Assembly (NCBI GenBank): GCA_018304635.1 | Contig: JAGVVW010000001.1 | Span: 1 to 43,692 of the forward strand | Source: Candidatus Aenigmatarchaeota archaeon | GTDB taxonomy: Archaea > Aenigmatarchaeota > Aenigmatarchaeia > GW2011-AR5 > JACRMX01 | Direction of reading: 5' to 3' | DNA length: 43,692 nucleotides | Shown: piece by piece, positions 1 through 9,143 of the stretch | How the letters are laid out: each line of letters opens with the position of its first letter | Position numbering within the stretch: position 1 is the stretch's first letter | The notes under the pieces: model-generated | What the model saw: only the letters and a program-made list of their open reading frames with translations | Databases searched by the model: none | What the model was told of the DNA's origin: nothing | Program-made: the position numbers and the translations under genes

Positions 1-224
1 GCGACACTACCTAATGAGAAGGTTATGCTTTTCATGTTTTCACCTCGAATACATGATGCATAACCTTTCTTTAATTATTATCTAAGTGGCGAAGTCAGGA
101 TAATAATATATAAATATGGCATTCAAGGATGCCATAAAGAGAATGTGTACGCGCGTTTTTTATCTACAAATCGTTGTCATCAGGCAGAACAGGTGTGCCA
201 TTAATAATATCCCACTGAACTATG

Positions 225-590
225 TTAGTCGTCTCCAGAACCAAGATCGTTGTACTGACTCATTGAAGTGTGCTCTCTGCCGCCAATTTCTTGTAATGAT
301 TCTAATTCCTTGAGGAACTGTCTACATCCATGTTCTTTAACTGCAGGATATGTTTGTATTTTAGCATCGGTTGTTGGGTGTGCGTTTGCGTCATAATAAT
401 CTTCTCTCAGAACACCGTGTCTATGAAGTGCTTCAACAGTAGCATACAACGAAATTCCATCGGCTGGAGATAATTGTGATGCAATCCTATCTAATTCAGC
501 TAAATGCTCTCGGTAATTATTATCATCACATTTTAACATCATATATGACGCCCTTAATATTTCATGTTTTTGTAGTTTTTCATATTTCAA
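225..590 (-). CDS. hypothetical protein, 121 aa
   Basis: ORF overlapping the ftsZ stop by 4 nt; no family recognised. Confidence 0.55.
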   Translation of the reverse strand: MKYEKLQKHEILRASYMMLKCDDNNYREHLAELDRIASQLSPADGISLYATVEALHRHGVLREDYYDANAHPTTDAKIQTYPAVKEHGCRQFLKELESLQEIGGREHTSMSQYNDLGSGDD

Positions 591-1684
591 TCTACAAAGT
601 CGATATTTAAGCTCTTCTTGATTTCCTTTTTTTCTTTTCTGTCAACAACGCCATCAGTTGACTTTGCAGCATACAGCTGAGGTGACTGCACGCCAGTTAC
701 AATTATCATTGTCCTGATGCTTTCTCCAAGATCTTTCATGATCTGTGCACCCCAAATGATCTTTGCATCGGTCTGCAGACGGGTAGAGACAGCTTCAACA
801 ATCTCCTGACATTCTTTTATTGTCACGTCTGAACCGCCGCTTACATTTATTAAAGCACCCCTGGCACCATCAATATCAACATCCAGCAGTGGATTGTTCA
901 ATGCACGCTCAACTGAATCACTGGCACGATTATCACCATCAGCATCACCCATGCCTATCATTGCCAGTCCACCTTCGCGCATAACAGCTCTGATATCCGC
1001 AAAATCCAGGTTTACAAGACCTGGCCGTGTAACAAGATCTGCAATGCCTTTTACAGCATTAACGAGAATTTCATCAGCAATCTTAAATGCAGTTGATAAA
1101 GAAACATTAGGTACAATTTCCAATAATTTGTCATTTGGAATTATAATCAAGGTATCCACAACAGATTCTAATCTTTCAAGGCCCTGCCTTGCATTTACCA
1201 TTCTCTGCTTTCCTTCCATTGTAAACGGCAGTGTCACAATGCCAACAGTCAAAGCACCTGCTTTCTTGCTTATATCAGCTATTATAGGTGCACATCCAGT
1301 TCCTGTGCCTCCACCAAGACCGCATGTTATGAAAATAAGATCGCTTCCAGAAATAATATCTTTAATTTCATCCCTGCTTTCTTTTGCAGCTTCTTCACCA
1401 ACTTTAGGATCAGCACCAGCTCCAAGCCCGTGTGTTAATTCCTTGCCTATTAGCAGCTTTTTATCTCCATCACTATATAATAAGTCCTGGGCATCAGTAT
1501 TAATTGCAATTGTCTCAATTCCATGAGTACCTACCTGAACCATTCTTGTTATCGTATTATTGCCAGCCCCGCCAGCTCCAATAACTTTAATGTTGGCTTT
1601 CTTTTCTTCCAATAATTTCTTTAATTTTTCATCAAGCTCTTTCTTTTTTGAGTCTCTGAGTATAGCCATAAATTTTAACACCAC
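587..1684 (-). CDS. ftsZ: cell division protein FtsZ (start may be the internal Met at ~1669)
   Basis: Tubulin signature GLGGGTGTGCAP, plus VIGAGGAGNNT and NTDAQDL motifs. Confidence 0.97.
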   Translation of the reverse strand: MVLKFMAILRDSKKKELDEKLKKLLEEKKANIKVIGAGGAGNNTITRMVQVGTHGIETIAINTDAQDLLYSDGDKKLLIGKELTHGLGAGADPKVGEEAAKESRDEIKDIISGSDLIFITCGLGGGTGTGCAPIIADISKKAGALTVGIVTLPFTMEGKQRMVNARQGLERLESVVDTLIIIPNDKLLEIVPNVSLSTAFKIADEILVNAVKGIADLVTRPGLVNLDFADIRAVMREGGLAMIGMGDADGDNRASDSVERALNNPLLDVDIDGARGALINVSGGSDVTIKECQEIVEAVSTRLQTDAKIIWGAQIMKDLGESIRTMIIVTGVQSPQLYAAKSTDGVVDRKEKKEIKKSLNIDFVD

Positions 1685-1819
1685 AAAAAATAATTAATAA
1701 TTGCTTATTTTCGAAATTATTTAAATCTGACCTGAATTTCCATGAAAAACTACCGAAAAGTTTAAATATCTATAATTGCATGGCTTATAATTCATATAAA
1801 TTATGCAATTCACAATATC

Positions 1820-2470
1820 TCACTTTTTTCCGAAAATTTCAATATATTTTATCCTTTCGATTTCGGATACATTTTTTATTATAACGTCACTTATTCTCTG
1901 CTTCAGTTCTGGTGGCAGGATAATACTGGTTTCTATGACAGCTTCTTTATTCTCTATTTTAACGTTCACTTCTATCCCGAAAAATTCGAAAACAGCTTTT
2001 ATCTGATTTTCGGGTGATGTTATTTTTTCTACGACATCTACATCATATTCCAGAATTTTGCCGGCAAGCGGGTTATTAAAATCAATTCTAACACGGCCTG
2101 CATTTATGCTCTGGATGCGGCCTCTTGTACCGTCAACATCAACTATCATTCCGGGTTGGATATTTTTTTCCCTGAAAACACGTTTTGGGAAAACACGAAC
2201 CATATCTGGTCTTCGCTTCCCGAATCCATCATCAGGACTTATTCTGAAATGAGCTTTCTTCCCGATTTCCATTCCTATAATCAATTCCTCTAACTTGGGA
2301 AGAATGAAGTTTTCACCAACAATTATAGGCACTGGCCTGTATAAGAATTTTGAATTGAAAATTTTTTCCTTTTTAGCTACATCTTCATAGGTTAAATCAA
2401 AAATATCTCCGGATTCCAATCGGCCTATGTAATTGATACGTACAAAATCGCCTTTTTGCACTATTGTCAT
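1820..2470 (-). CDS. FKBP-type peptidyl-prolyl cis-trans isomerase (SlyD-like)
   Basis: N-terminus GDFVRINYIGRLESGDIFDLT and IVGENFILPKLEELIIGMEIGKK, typical of archaeal long FKBPs. Confidence 0.9.
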   Translation of the reverse strand: MTIVQKGDFVRINYIGRLESGDIFDLTYEDVAKKEKIFNSKFLYRPVPIIVGENFILPKLEELIIGMEIGKKAHFRISPDDGFGKRRPDMVRVFPKRVFREKNIQPGMIVDVDGTRGRIQSINAGRVRIDFNNPLAGKILEYDVDVVEKITSPENQIKAVFEFFGIEVNVKIENKEAVIETSIILPPELKQRISDVIIKNVSEIERIKYIEIFGKK

Positions 2471-2569
2471 GATAATTCTAAAAATACAAAGCTTAAAAAT
2501 TGATGAATCTTTTATATTATTTTACATCTCAAACTACACTTGCTCTGTTGCATAATTAATCCTTTCTGG

Positions 2570-2821
2570 TTAATGATCAAGCGTTACATGAATTTTAGCT
2601 TTATGCTTCTTTAGAATTTTCACGACATCCTCAACGATGTTGTCTTTAACGATCAGACCAATAAAAAATATTTTCTTATGATCTGAATTATTCATTAGGC
2701 CCAGTCTTTGATACACATATTTTCCTTTGTTGGAAATATCTTTGAATCCGTAGAGTGCCCTCTGGAGTTTAGTTCGCTCAACGGGTGTCAGGTGTTTGAT
2801 CGAATAACAGACAGTTTTCAT
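2570..2821 (-). CDS. small hypothetical protein (83 aa) inside the IS boundaries, divergent from the transposase remnant
   Basis: Intact ORF between left TIR and transposase remnant. Confidence 0.5.
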   Translation of the reverse strand: MKTVCYSIKHLTPVERTKLQRALYGFKDISNKGKYVYQRLGLMNNSDHKKIFFIGLIVKDNIVEDVVKILKKHKAKIHVTLDH

Positions 2822-2854
2822 AGTATATTATTGTTAACGCAAGTATTTATACAT

Positions 2855-2877
2855 TACTGTTATATATAATAACAGTA
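2855..2877. promoter_or_regulatory. palindromic operator candidate TACTGTTA-N7-TAACAGTA
   Basis: Perfect 8-bp inverted arms in the divergent promoter between the 83-aa ORF and transposase remnant. Confidence 0.45.
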
Positions 2878-2892
2878 TATGGATGTGGAGTT

Positions 2893-3409
2893 ATGAAAGA
2901 ACACAAACGTTGGGGAAAGAAATTCGTTGACAATCGGGACTGGATTGAGTACAACAAGAGACTCGTTACACGAGGAGAGTTCCTGCTTGATTGCGAATGG
3001 GTAGAGTCCTGGAATTCAGAACTGAAAGCAATGAACGAAGGGAAAGTTGCAAGGAATATATATTCCGAAGTTCTGGGGAGATGGATCGTTTGACACATAT
3101 AATCTCTTTGCATTCTTGCAGCACAACAATATCGAACCTGCGATCAAGACCAGAAAGAATGCTATCCTGAAAGGTGACGACTCACTACGCGACAGAAAAA
3201 TCTTGAAAATGAAGAAAGGCTACAAAAAATGGGCACGGAAACGGCAATACGGCCTTCGGTGGAACGGCACTGAAGGCATATTCTCTGCTGTCAAACGCAA
3301 ATTCGGCGAACAAACACGGTCGCACAAGATCGAAAATATCTTCAATGAAGTGAAAAGAAAGTTTTGGGTATATGACAGAATGAAAACTTATGCCGAAATG
3401 CATTCATAA
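2893..3409 (+). pseudogene. IS5-family-like transposase with internal deletion and frameshift
   Basis: N-terminal part (RGEFLLDCEWVESWNSELKAMNEGK) in one frame and C-terminal part (FWGDGSFDTYNLFAFLQHNNIEPAIKTRKNA...RWNGTEGIFSAVKRKFGE) in another; middle missing. Confidence 0.75.
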
Positions 3410-3465
3410 AAATTCAATTAGCTCAAGTTATTTGATATTTGTGCAACACAGCAAACCGGAGTAAA

Positions 3466-3900
3466 TTATTCTGCAACTTTCTGTTTTTTTATCTTCACCA
3501 GTATCAAGATCTTTTCAAATAGTTTGTCCAAATATTCTATGCTTTCTTTTGCTTCTTCGTAATTAATTTTTTCTGCATAGTATTTGCTTCCATGACGCTT
3601 TTTTCTTAGTCTGTCGAGATTTTCAATTTCTACGGTTGTAAATTTACTAAATCTTGAAAGAAACGATATATTGGCTTCATGTGAATATGACTTATAACCT
3701 TCTATATAAAATAAAGCATCTATCAATACGATAATGGCTTCATATGCGTTTTCAAATGCATATTTGGGCTTGCGACTGACATCTTCTTTTGCTGTTTTAA
3801 TCCGATCTATTGCATCTTCAATTAATGACTGGGCAAGCTGAAGGTCCTTTTCTCGTCTGAATACATTGCCTTTTTTAATGAAATACTCAAAATCCATCAT
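3466..3900 (-). CDS. HEPN-domain protein (putative toxin of HEPN/MNT pair)
   Basis: All-helical 144-aa protein overlapping the downstream end of an MNT-type nucleotidyltransferase gene. Confidence 0.7.
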   Translation of the reverse strand: MMDFEYFIKKGNVFRREKDLQLAQSLIEDAIDRIKTAKEDVSRKPKYAFENAYEAIIVLIDALFYIEGYKSYSHEANISFLSRFSKFTTVEIENLDRLRKKRHGSKYYAEKINYEEAKESIEYLDKLFEKILILVKIKKQKVAE

Positions 3901-4414
3901 CTACAACACCGTATATTTTGATACCATTCAAAATATTTAATCTTAAATTTTTGTGAACAGATTTCCAGCTATCAAAGTACATGATATGAATTTTTCGTTC
4001 TAAAACTGTTTCAAATTTTTTGGTATCAATCTCTTTTTTGAGCTTTGAAATAATTGCAATATCTATATCAGAATTTTCTAAATCTTCCCCCTTTGCATAG
4101 CTGCCATAGACAAAAATCACTTTTGGATGATTGTATTGCCTAACCAGAAATTTCTTCAGGTCAATTAAAGAATATAGATTATATAATTTTTTCAAATCTC
4201 TGAATTCTTCTGATTCAAGATTTGCATAAATCATCAATGATGGCCCTATTTTCTCGTTCAAAAGAAGGTCTTTTGTTATAAGTTTTTTTACGATAGAAGC
4301 TACAGTCGGCACAGACAAGCCTGTTCTGCGCGAAATATCTCTGATGGAGAGTTTTATCGTGGGGTTTCTGAAAAAAAAGTCCAGTACATTCTCTATGTTA
4401 GATTTTTTTAACAT
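3887..4414 (-). CDS. wHTH-fused minimal nucleotidyltransferase (MNT-type antitoxin)
   Basis: N-terminal wHTH (IRDISRRTGLSVPTVASIVKKL) and NTase motif GSYAKGEDLENSDIDIAII. Confidence 0.85.
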   Translation of the reverse strand: MLKKSNIENVLDFFFRNPTIKLSIRDISRRTGLSVPTVASIVKKLITKDLLLNEKIGPSLMIYANLESEEFRDLKKLYNLYSLIDLKKFLVRQYNHPKVIFVYGSYAKGEDLENSDIDIAIISKLKKEIDTKKFETVLERKIHIMYFDSWKSVHKNLRLNILNGIKIYGVVDDGF

Positions 4415-4439
4415 ATGTTAAATATTTCTAACATATGTT
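4410..4439. promoter_or_regulatory. two AACATATGTT palindromes 20 bp apart, likely operator of the HEPN/MNT operon
   Basis: AACATATGTT at 4410-4419 and 4430-4439; the first overlaps the ATG of the MNT gene. Confidence 0.6.
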
Positions 4440-4549
4440 TAAATAGATTAATTTTTTAATAATTCGGGAATAAGAAAATTTGTGTTTATTCCTGCACTCT
4501 AATCTTTCCGATCAGCTCGCCTAATCCTTTATATATCCGAGTCAATGCA

Positions 4550-4996
4550 TCATACTCTACCTGATTCATTAGATACATAACCGAATGATCTTTGATTGTT
4601 AACGGGCTCGTAGTTCGCGCTGACGTAGAACGTCCCAGTAACAGAGCCTAAACTCCGCAACACGATATTTAAACTATCTGATCTGAAATAAAAATCTGAT
4701 ATGTCTTTGCCAAAAATTCTTACAGCATCTGCTATACTCTTAGAAGTTTCAACTGGAATACCAGTTAATGGGTCATGTTTTGTAACATAACCAACATAAT
4801 AGCTATTGGATGGAAATTTTATTTCTGGAAAATGTTCAAATGTATTGACTCTGTAACCGTTCACATTGGGGTGGAAAGGAACGAGCATTTCAAGCATGTA
4901 TCTCAATGGAACATCTGCCTTTTTTTCATTATATTCAATCGCAGAAAGTGGTTTACCTTTTTCATCATATGCCATTAAACCATCTGTCTCTGACAT
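4550..4996 (-). CDS. hypothetical protein, 148 aa
   Basis: ORF. Confidence 0.55.
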   Translation of the reverse strand: MSETDGLMAYDEKGKPLSAIEYNEKKADVPLRYMLEMLVPFHPNVNGYRVNTFEHFPEIKFPSNSYYVGYVTKHDPLTGIPVETSKSIADAVRIFGKDISDFYFRSDSLNIVLRSLGSVTGTFYVSANYEPVNNQRSFGYVSNESGRV

Positions 4997-5056
4997 GCCT
5001 CATTTATACAGTTAAGCTTTTAAACTTTTATTACTTTATAACTTCATAGTGATTAT

Positions 5057-5545
5057 ATGATAAGCGATAATATCCTGATTTTAATTCACCTTGTTGTAGC
5101 TGTTGCCACGTTCTGGCTGGTAATAATAGGATTGTGGCCGGTTGCTGTCTTTGTTGTAGCGGTTGTAATTTTACTGCTCCTGCAAAAATATTTTACAGAC
5201 ATTAGAATAGAAAAAACAGAGCGGAATAAGCCTGACATGGATGGTATTATAGGAAAAATCGATAAAATATCAGAACTTAATGAGAAAATAATTACTGAAA
5301 TTAAAAACCAACATGCTTTTACTGACAACAAAATTGAAGGTTATAGAAAGGCTATAAACACGGATATCGAATCCAAGTTTCATGATGTTGTCAAGAAAAT
5401 TTTAGAAATGGAGAATAGTGTAAACACTCTGAAAAGAATAGTTGCAAATAATATTCCTGAGCGTCAGACTAATGTAAAAGCTGTCCGATTTCAGCCAATG
5501 GGTCTGGATAAAAAGATAGATGATATATTCGGGCCAGAAGAATGA
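5057..5545 (+). CDS. membrane-anchored coiled-coil hypothetical protein
   Basis: N-terminal hydrophobic region followed by a charged helical segment. Confidence 0.6.
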   Translation: MISDNILILIHLVVAVATFWLVIIGLWPVAVFVVAVVILLLLQKYFTDIRIEKTERNKPDMDGIIGKIDKISELNEKIITEIKNQHAFTDNKIEGYRKAINTDIESKFHDVVKKILEMENSVNTLKRIVANNIPERQTNVKAVRFQPMGLDKKIDDIFGPEE

Positions 5546-5628
5546 GAATAAAAAGCTTTCTGTGTGTATATTTTATAATCAAAAAAATAATCCGTTCGTA
5601 CTGCGTTTGAAGCAGGAGGGTACATATC

Positions 5629-6309
5629 ATGGAAAAAGAAAGAAATGAGCAAACAGCTAACATTGGTTCTGCGAAGAAACCGAAAATGCAATTTGACAAA
5701 ACCAAGACTTACACTATTGAAGAATCTTTGAAAATACTTGGCGAACATAAGAAAAACTTTTCTCAAAGTTATGATCTGGTATTTACTTTGAAAAATATAA
5801 ACCTTAAAATGCCTGAAAACAAAATCAGCAGGGAAATTGTTTTGCCACACGGAACTGGAAATGAAATCAAGGTCGGTCTAATAAGCAATGATGGTGATAT
5901 AAAGGAAGCTGATATAAAAAAGCTTGAAGGAAATCCTAAAGTTATTAAAAAAATAATTAAGCAGTATGATTTTTTCATTTCTGATACTTCTCTGATGACT
6001 ATGGTTGGAAAGGTTATGGGCAGATATTTAGCGCCGACAGGAAGAATGCCCAAGCCAATACCGCCAAAAGCTGATCCCAAAAACATAATCGCTATGCTTC
6101 AGAAAAGTATACGAATACGTATTAAAGACTCGCCTACTATTCATTGCATTATTGGAAAGGAAATGATGACTGAGAATCAAATAAAAGAAAATATAGAAAC
6201 TGTTTTGAAAGAAGTTAAAGCTGCCTTGCCGAAAGGTTCAGAGCAGGTAAAGAGTGTATATTTGAAAAAAACAATGAGCTCTCCGGTGAAACTGGCTGTG
6301 AAATGGTAA
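5629..6309 (+). CDS. rpl1: 50S ribosomal protein L1
   Basis: Motifs KVMGRYLAPTGRMPKPIPP, IRIRIKDSPTIHCIIGKEMMTENQIKENIETVL; followed by L10 and L12. Confidence 0.95.
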   Translation: MEKERNEQTANIGSAKKPKMQFDKTKTYTIEESLKILGEHKKNFSQSYDLVFTLKNINLKMPENKISREIVLPHGTGNEIKVGLISNDGDIKEADIKKLEGNPKVIKKIIKQYDFFISDTSLMTMVGKVMGRYLAPTGRMPKPIPPKADPKNIIAMLQKSIRIRIKDSPTIHCIIGKEMMTENQIKENIETVLKEVKAALPKGSEQVKSVYLKKTMSSPVKLAVKW

Positions 6310-6452
6310 AAATAAAATATTACGAAAATTGAAATGGGAAGGTGAAAATAAATATTAATAATTATCGGGCAAAAAGAAATGTTGGAAATGTACCAAAGGG
6401 AAATGAATAATATGCAACGAAGTTGCCAAAGAGGGAAGAGGTTGAACAACTT

Positions 6453-6489
6453 GACGCATCTGGTTAAATTTATCAGAATGCGTCTTTCG
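6453..6489 (+). repeat. micro-hairpin element copy A (GACGCAT...ATGCGTC-TTTCG)
   Basis: Inverted arms 6453-6459/6478-6484 then TTTCG; in rpl1-rpl10 spacer. Confidence 0.7.
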
Positions 6490-6599
6490 TTTTGAAACCG
6501 TAGGTGTCTTCATAGAATGTAACGAAAGTTGTCGTGGTGTTTTTTCTTTTGGCAACTTACATTTTCTTTGTTTCGAGAGCAAAGCTCTTGAAACTCCGA

Positions 6600-6649
6600 G
6601 ACAAGAACTCGCATGACGTTGCTTCGCAACGTCTTTTCGTCTTCTTGTC
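6600..6649 (+). repeat. nested micro-hairpin element copy B
   Basis: Inner GACGTTGC-TTC-GCAACGTC (6615-6633) then TTTTCG; outer GACAAGA/TCTTGTC (6600-6606/6643-6649). Confidence 0.75.
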
Positions 6650-6692
6650 GTAGGATTTTAAAAAAGAAAAGGCAGAAAGAAAGGGTGTAATT

Positions 6693-7529
6693 ATGTTAAA
6701 ATCACAAAAACCAAAAGATGTTGAAAAGATGAAACATCTTATTGGTATGTATCAAAGTGTTGGAATTTTAAATATGCGCAAATTACCTGGAAGGCAATTG
6801 CATGAAATTCGTGGCAAACTTAAAGGTAAGGCTATAATAAAAATGAGCAGAAAAAGTCTTATTTTGCGGACATTGAATGAATCAGGTAGGGAAAAGTTAA
6901 GCGAGAAACTAACTCAAGTAGATGTTCCTGCCCTGATATTAAGCAATGAAAATCCTTTTAAGCTGTTTAAATTTTTGAATGAAAACAAAACATCTGCTGC
7001 TGCGAAATCTGGTGATGTTGTCGATGAAGATATAATTATTGAAGAAGGTTCGACAGGGATTCCACCCGGACCTGCTATGGCCCAGCTTCAGGCTGCCGGT
7101 CTTAAAACAAAAGTTGAGTCTGGGAAAATATCATTGGTTGGCAAGAAAACAATTTTAAAGGCTGGTGGAAGTGTAACACCGGGATTGATAAATGCTTTTA
7201 ATCTTTTGAAAATAGAACCAATGAAAATAGGATTAACTTTAGTATATGTATTTGAAAATGATATTGTATATGACAGCAATGTGCTGGATATAGACGATGA
7301 AAAATTTATGGCCGACCTTAATCAGTGTGTTTTCAATGGCATTAATTTGTCCTTGAATATTGGTTACATTACATCCTATAATGCTGAAATGGCAGTGCAG
7401 AAAGCTTATGTAGAAGCAAAGACATTGTGCCTTGAAACCGGCTTTATGACAAAAGAATTTATAAGCGATATCATATTGAGAGCAGCCAGAGAAGGTCTTG
7501 TATTAGAATCAGAAGTTGGAAAACGGTGA
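6693..7529 (+). CDS. rpl10: 50S ribosomal protein L10 (acidic P0)
   Basis: LRGKxxIKMSRKSLILR, STGIPPGPAMAQLQAAGLKTKVESGKISL. Confidence 0.95.
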   Translation: MLKSQKPKDVEKMKHLIGMYQSVGILNMRKLPGRQLHEIRGKLKGKAIIKMSRKSLILRTLNESGREKLSEKLTQVDVPALILSNENPFKLFKFLNENKTSAAAKSGDVVDEDIIIEEGSTGIPPGPAMAQLQAAGLKTKVESGKISLVGKKTILKAGGSVTPGLINAFNLLKIEPMKIGLTLVYVFENDIVYDSNVLDIDDEKFMADLNQCVFNGINLSLNIGYITSYNAEMAVQKAYVEAKTLCLETGFMTKEFISDIILRAAREGLVLESEVGKR

Positions 7530-7588
7530 AATTAAAAACTATACTACAAAATGTGGCAATTCACGATTTTGTAAATTCTGAAAGATTT

Positions 7589-7610
7589 GACGAGCAAAGC
7601 TCGTCTTTCG
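7589..7610 (+). repeat. micro-hairpin element copy C (GACGAGC-AAA-GCTCGTC-TTTCG)
   Basis: Perfect 7-bp stem, triloop, TTTCG tail; rpl10-rpl12 spacer. Confidence 0.75.
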
Positions 7611-7634
7611 TTCGAAAAGAAAATATAGGGAGGT

Positions 7635-7955
7635 ATGAAAAAAATGAATTTAATATACGCAGGGCTTTTACTGCACTCTGCTGGAAAAGACATAAATGAA
7701 GAAAATGTAAAAAAAGTAGCACATGCTACAGGCGAGAACGTTGAAGAAGCACAAATAAAAGCTTTGGTAGCTGCTTTGGATGGCATTGATATCAAAGAAG
7801 CTATATCAAAAGCTGCGATGCCTGTTGCAACAGTAGCTGCTGCAGCACCGATTGCAGGTGAAGCAAAAAAAGAAGAAAAAGCTGAAGAAAGTGCAGAAGA
7901 CAAAGAAAAGAAGGCTGAAGAAGCTGCTGCAGGATTAGGCAGTTTATTTGGTTAG
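7635..7955 (+). CDS. rpl12: 50S ribosomal protein P1 (L12)
   Basis: [22 protein letters not shown], Ala/Glu-rich hinge, C-terminal GLGSLFG. Confidence 0.96.
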   Translation: MKKMNLIYAGLLLHSAGKDINEENVKKVAHATGENVEEAQIKALVAALDGIDIKEAISKAAMPVATVAAAAPIAGEAKKEEKAEESAEDKEKKAEEAAAGLGSLFG

Positions 7956-7967
7956 GTATAGTGCTCT

Positions 7968-8077
7968 GACAAATTAATTTTATTACACACTATTAGCGTA
8001 GTCCATCTCGTAACGAAAGGCATTGCTTCGCAATGCCAAGTTGGTAAGTTATAATCACGTATAGTAATTAATTTGTC
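7968..8077 (+). repeat. nested hairpin element copy D
   Basis: Outer GACAAATTAATT/AATTAATTTGTC (7968-7979/8066-8077); inner CGAAA-GGCATTGC-TTC-GCAATGCC (8014-8037). Confidence 0.7.
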
Positions 8078-8246
8078 TCGGTACTAGTTTTTTATTTTTT
8101 TGACCTGGCCATTTATAATTATTTAGCATGTCAGAAAGCTCGCTTCATTAGAAAAGCAAAAGCTTTTCCATGTGTCTGACGAAGCCCAACATTTGTACAT
8201 GGCATTTTTGAATGCAAAATAAAAATTAAGATATCAATTATCTGCG

Positions 8247-8675
8247 GTGATATTTATGTTCCGAAAAATCCACGTATTCAGAATAAAGCCTGAGCAGGAC
8301 TTGCTTAAGGGAATTATGGAATATTGTAGAGAGCATAAGATAAAATCCGGTGTTATCGTGCATATCATAGGTTCGTTAAAATATGCTAAATTAGGTTATC
8401 TGAAGAAGCTGCCTGGAAATTATATCCAGAAAAAATTCAGAGGGCCTCTGGAAATTGTAAATGGACAGGGGACAATTGCAGTTCTTGGTGATTCTATTGT
8501 ATCGCATGTACATGTGACATTGTCAGATGAAAATCGTGTTATTGCGGGGCATATGGCTGATGAAAATATTGTGTTCTCTACAGCGGAAGTTGTGTTAATC
8601 GAGACTAAGATTATTGAACGGGAAAAGGATGACTATACCGGATTAAATGAACTTAAGAAAAATTGCATGGTATGA
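8247..8675 (+). CDS. PPC/DUF296 domain protein (start probably 8256)
   Basis: Motifs GSLKYAKLGYLK, EIVNGQGTIAV, SHVHVTLSDENRVIAGHM. Confidence 0.85.
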   Translation: MIFMFRKIHVFRIKPEQDLLKGIMEYCREHKIKSGVIVHIIGSLKYAKLGYLKKLPGNYIQKKFRGPLEIVNGQGTIAVLGDSIVSHVHVTLSDENRVIAGHMADENIVFSTAEVVLIETKIIEREKDDYTGLNELKKNCMV

Positions 8676-8724
8676 AATTTGTATGAGATTACGTGTCGTA
8701 TTGACGGTTGCAGAATCATTTAAA

Positions 8725-9048
8725 TCAGTTCTTAATCATCACCAATACCATCTTGAATTTTTTTTCTGCGCGAAGTGCGTGCGGCTTATTAGCAGGCATG
8801 ATAATCATTTCACCTTCCTTGAGATGAAATTCTTTTCCAGCTACAATAATTTCAGCTTCGCCATCAACAATAAAAACAAAAGCATCAAAAGGTGCGGTAT
8901 GCTCGCTTAATCCCTGTCCTGCATCAAAAGCAAAAAGCGTTATTGTGTTTGTTTTCCTTCGCATAAGTTCCATACTAACCACAGAACATTTTTGATAATT
9001 AATCATAGATCTGATCGGGCCAAAAACAACATTATTTTTAGTTGCCAT
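8725..9048 (-). CDS. cupin domain protein
   Basis: GQGLSEHTAPFDAFVFIVDGEAEIIVAGKEFHLKEGEMIIMPANKPHAL. Confidence 0.9.
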   Translation of the reverse strand: MATKNNVVFGPIRSMINYQKCSVVSMELMRRKTNTITLFAFDAGQGLSEHTAPFDAFVFIVDGEAEIIVAGKEFHLKEGEMIIMPANKPHALRAEKKFKMVLVMIKN

Positions 9049-9143
9049 AATAATAAATTATATGCGGCTAATTTAAATTAAAGAGAGATCCATAAATATT
9101 AAATTTTTAATATTTTTATTTTTCCTTTTTTCATAACTGCGAT

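Larger units (their letters stand above)
2540..3454. mobile_element. decayed IS5-like insertion sequence bounded by imperfect ~18-bp terminal inverted repeats
   Basis: TTGCTCTGTTGCATAATT (2540-2557) vs reverse complement of 3437-3454 (TTGCTGTGTTGCACAAAT), about 15/18 matches, flanking a broken transposase. Confidence 0.6.

Noticed and set aside
894-1526. 210-aa plus-strand ORF antisense to ftsZ
   Set aside because: Mirror-frame ORF; composition and overlap with unambiguous FtsZ make it spurious.
6355-6582. 75-aa minus ORF in the rpl1-rpl10 spacer
   Set aside because: Made of the hairpin element sequence; no protein features.
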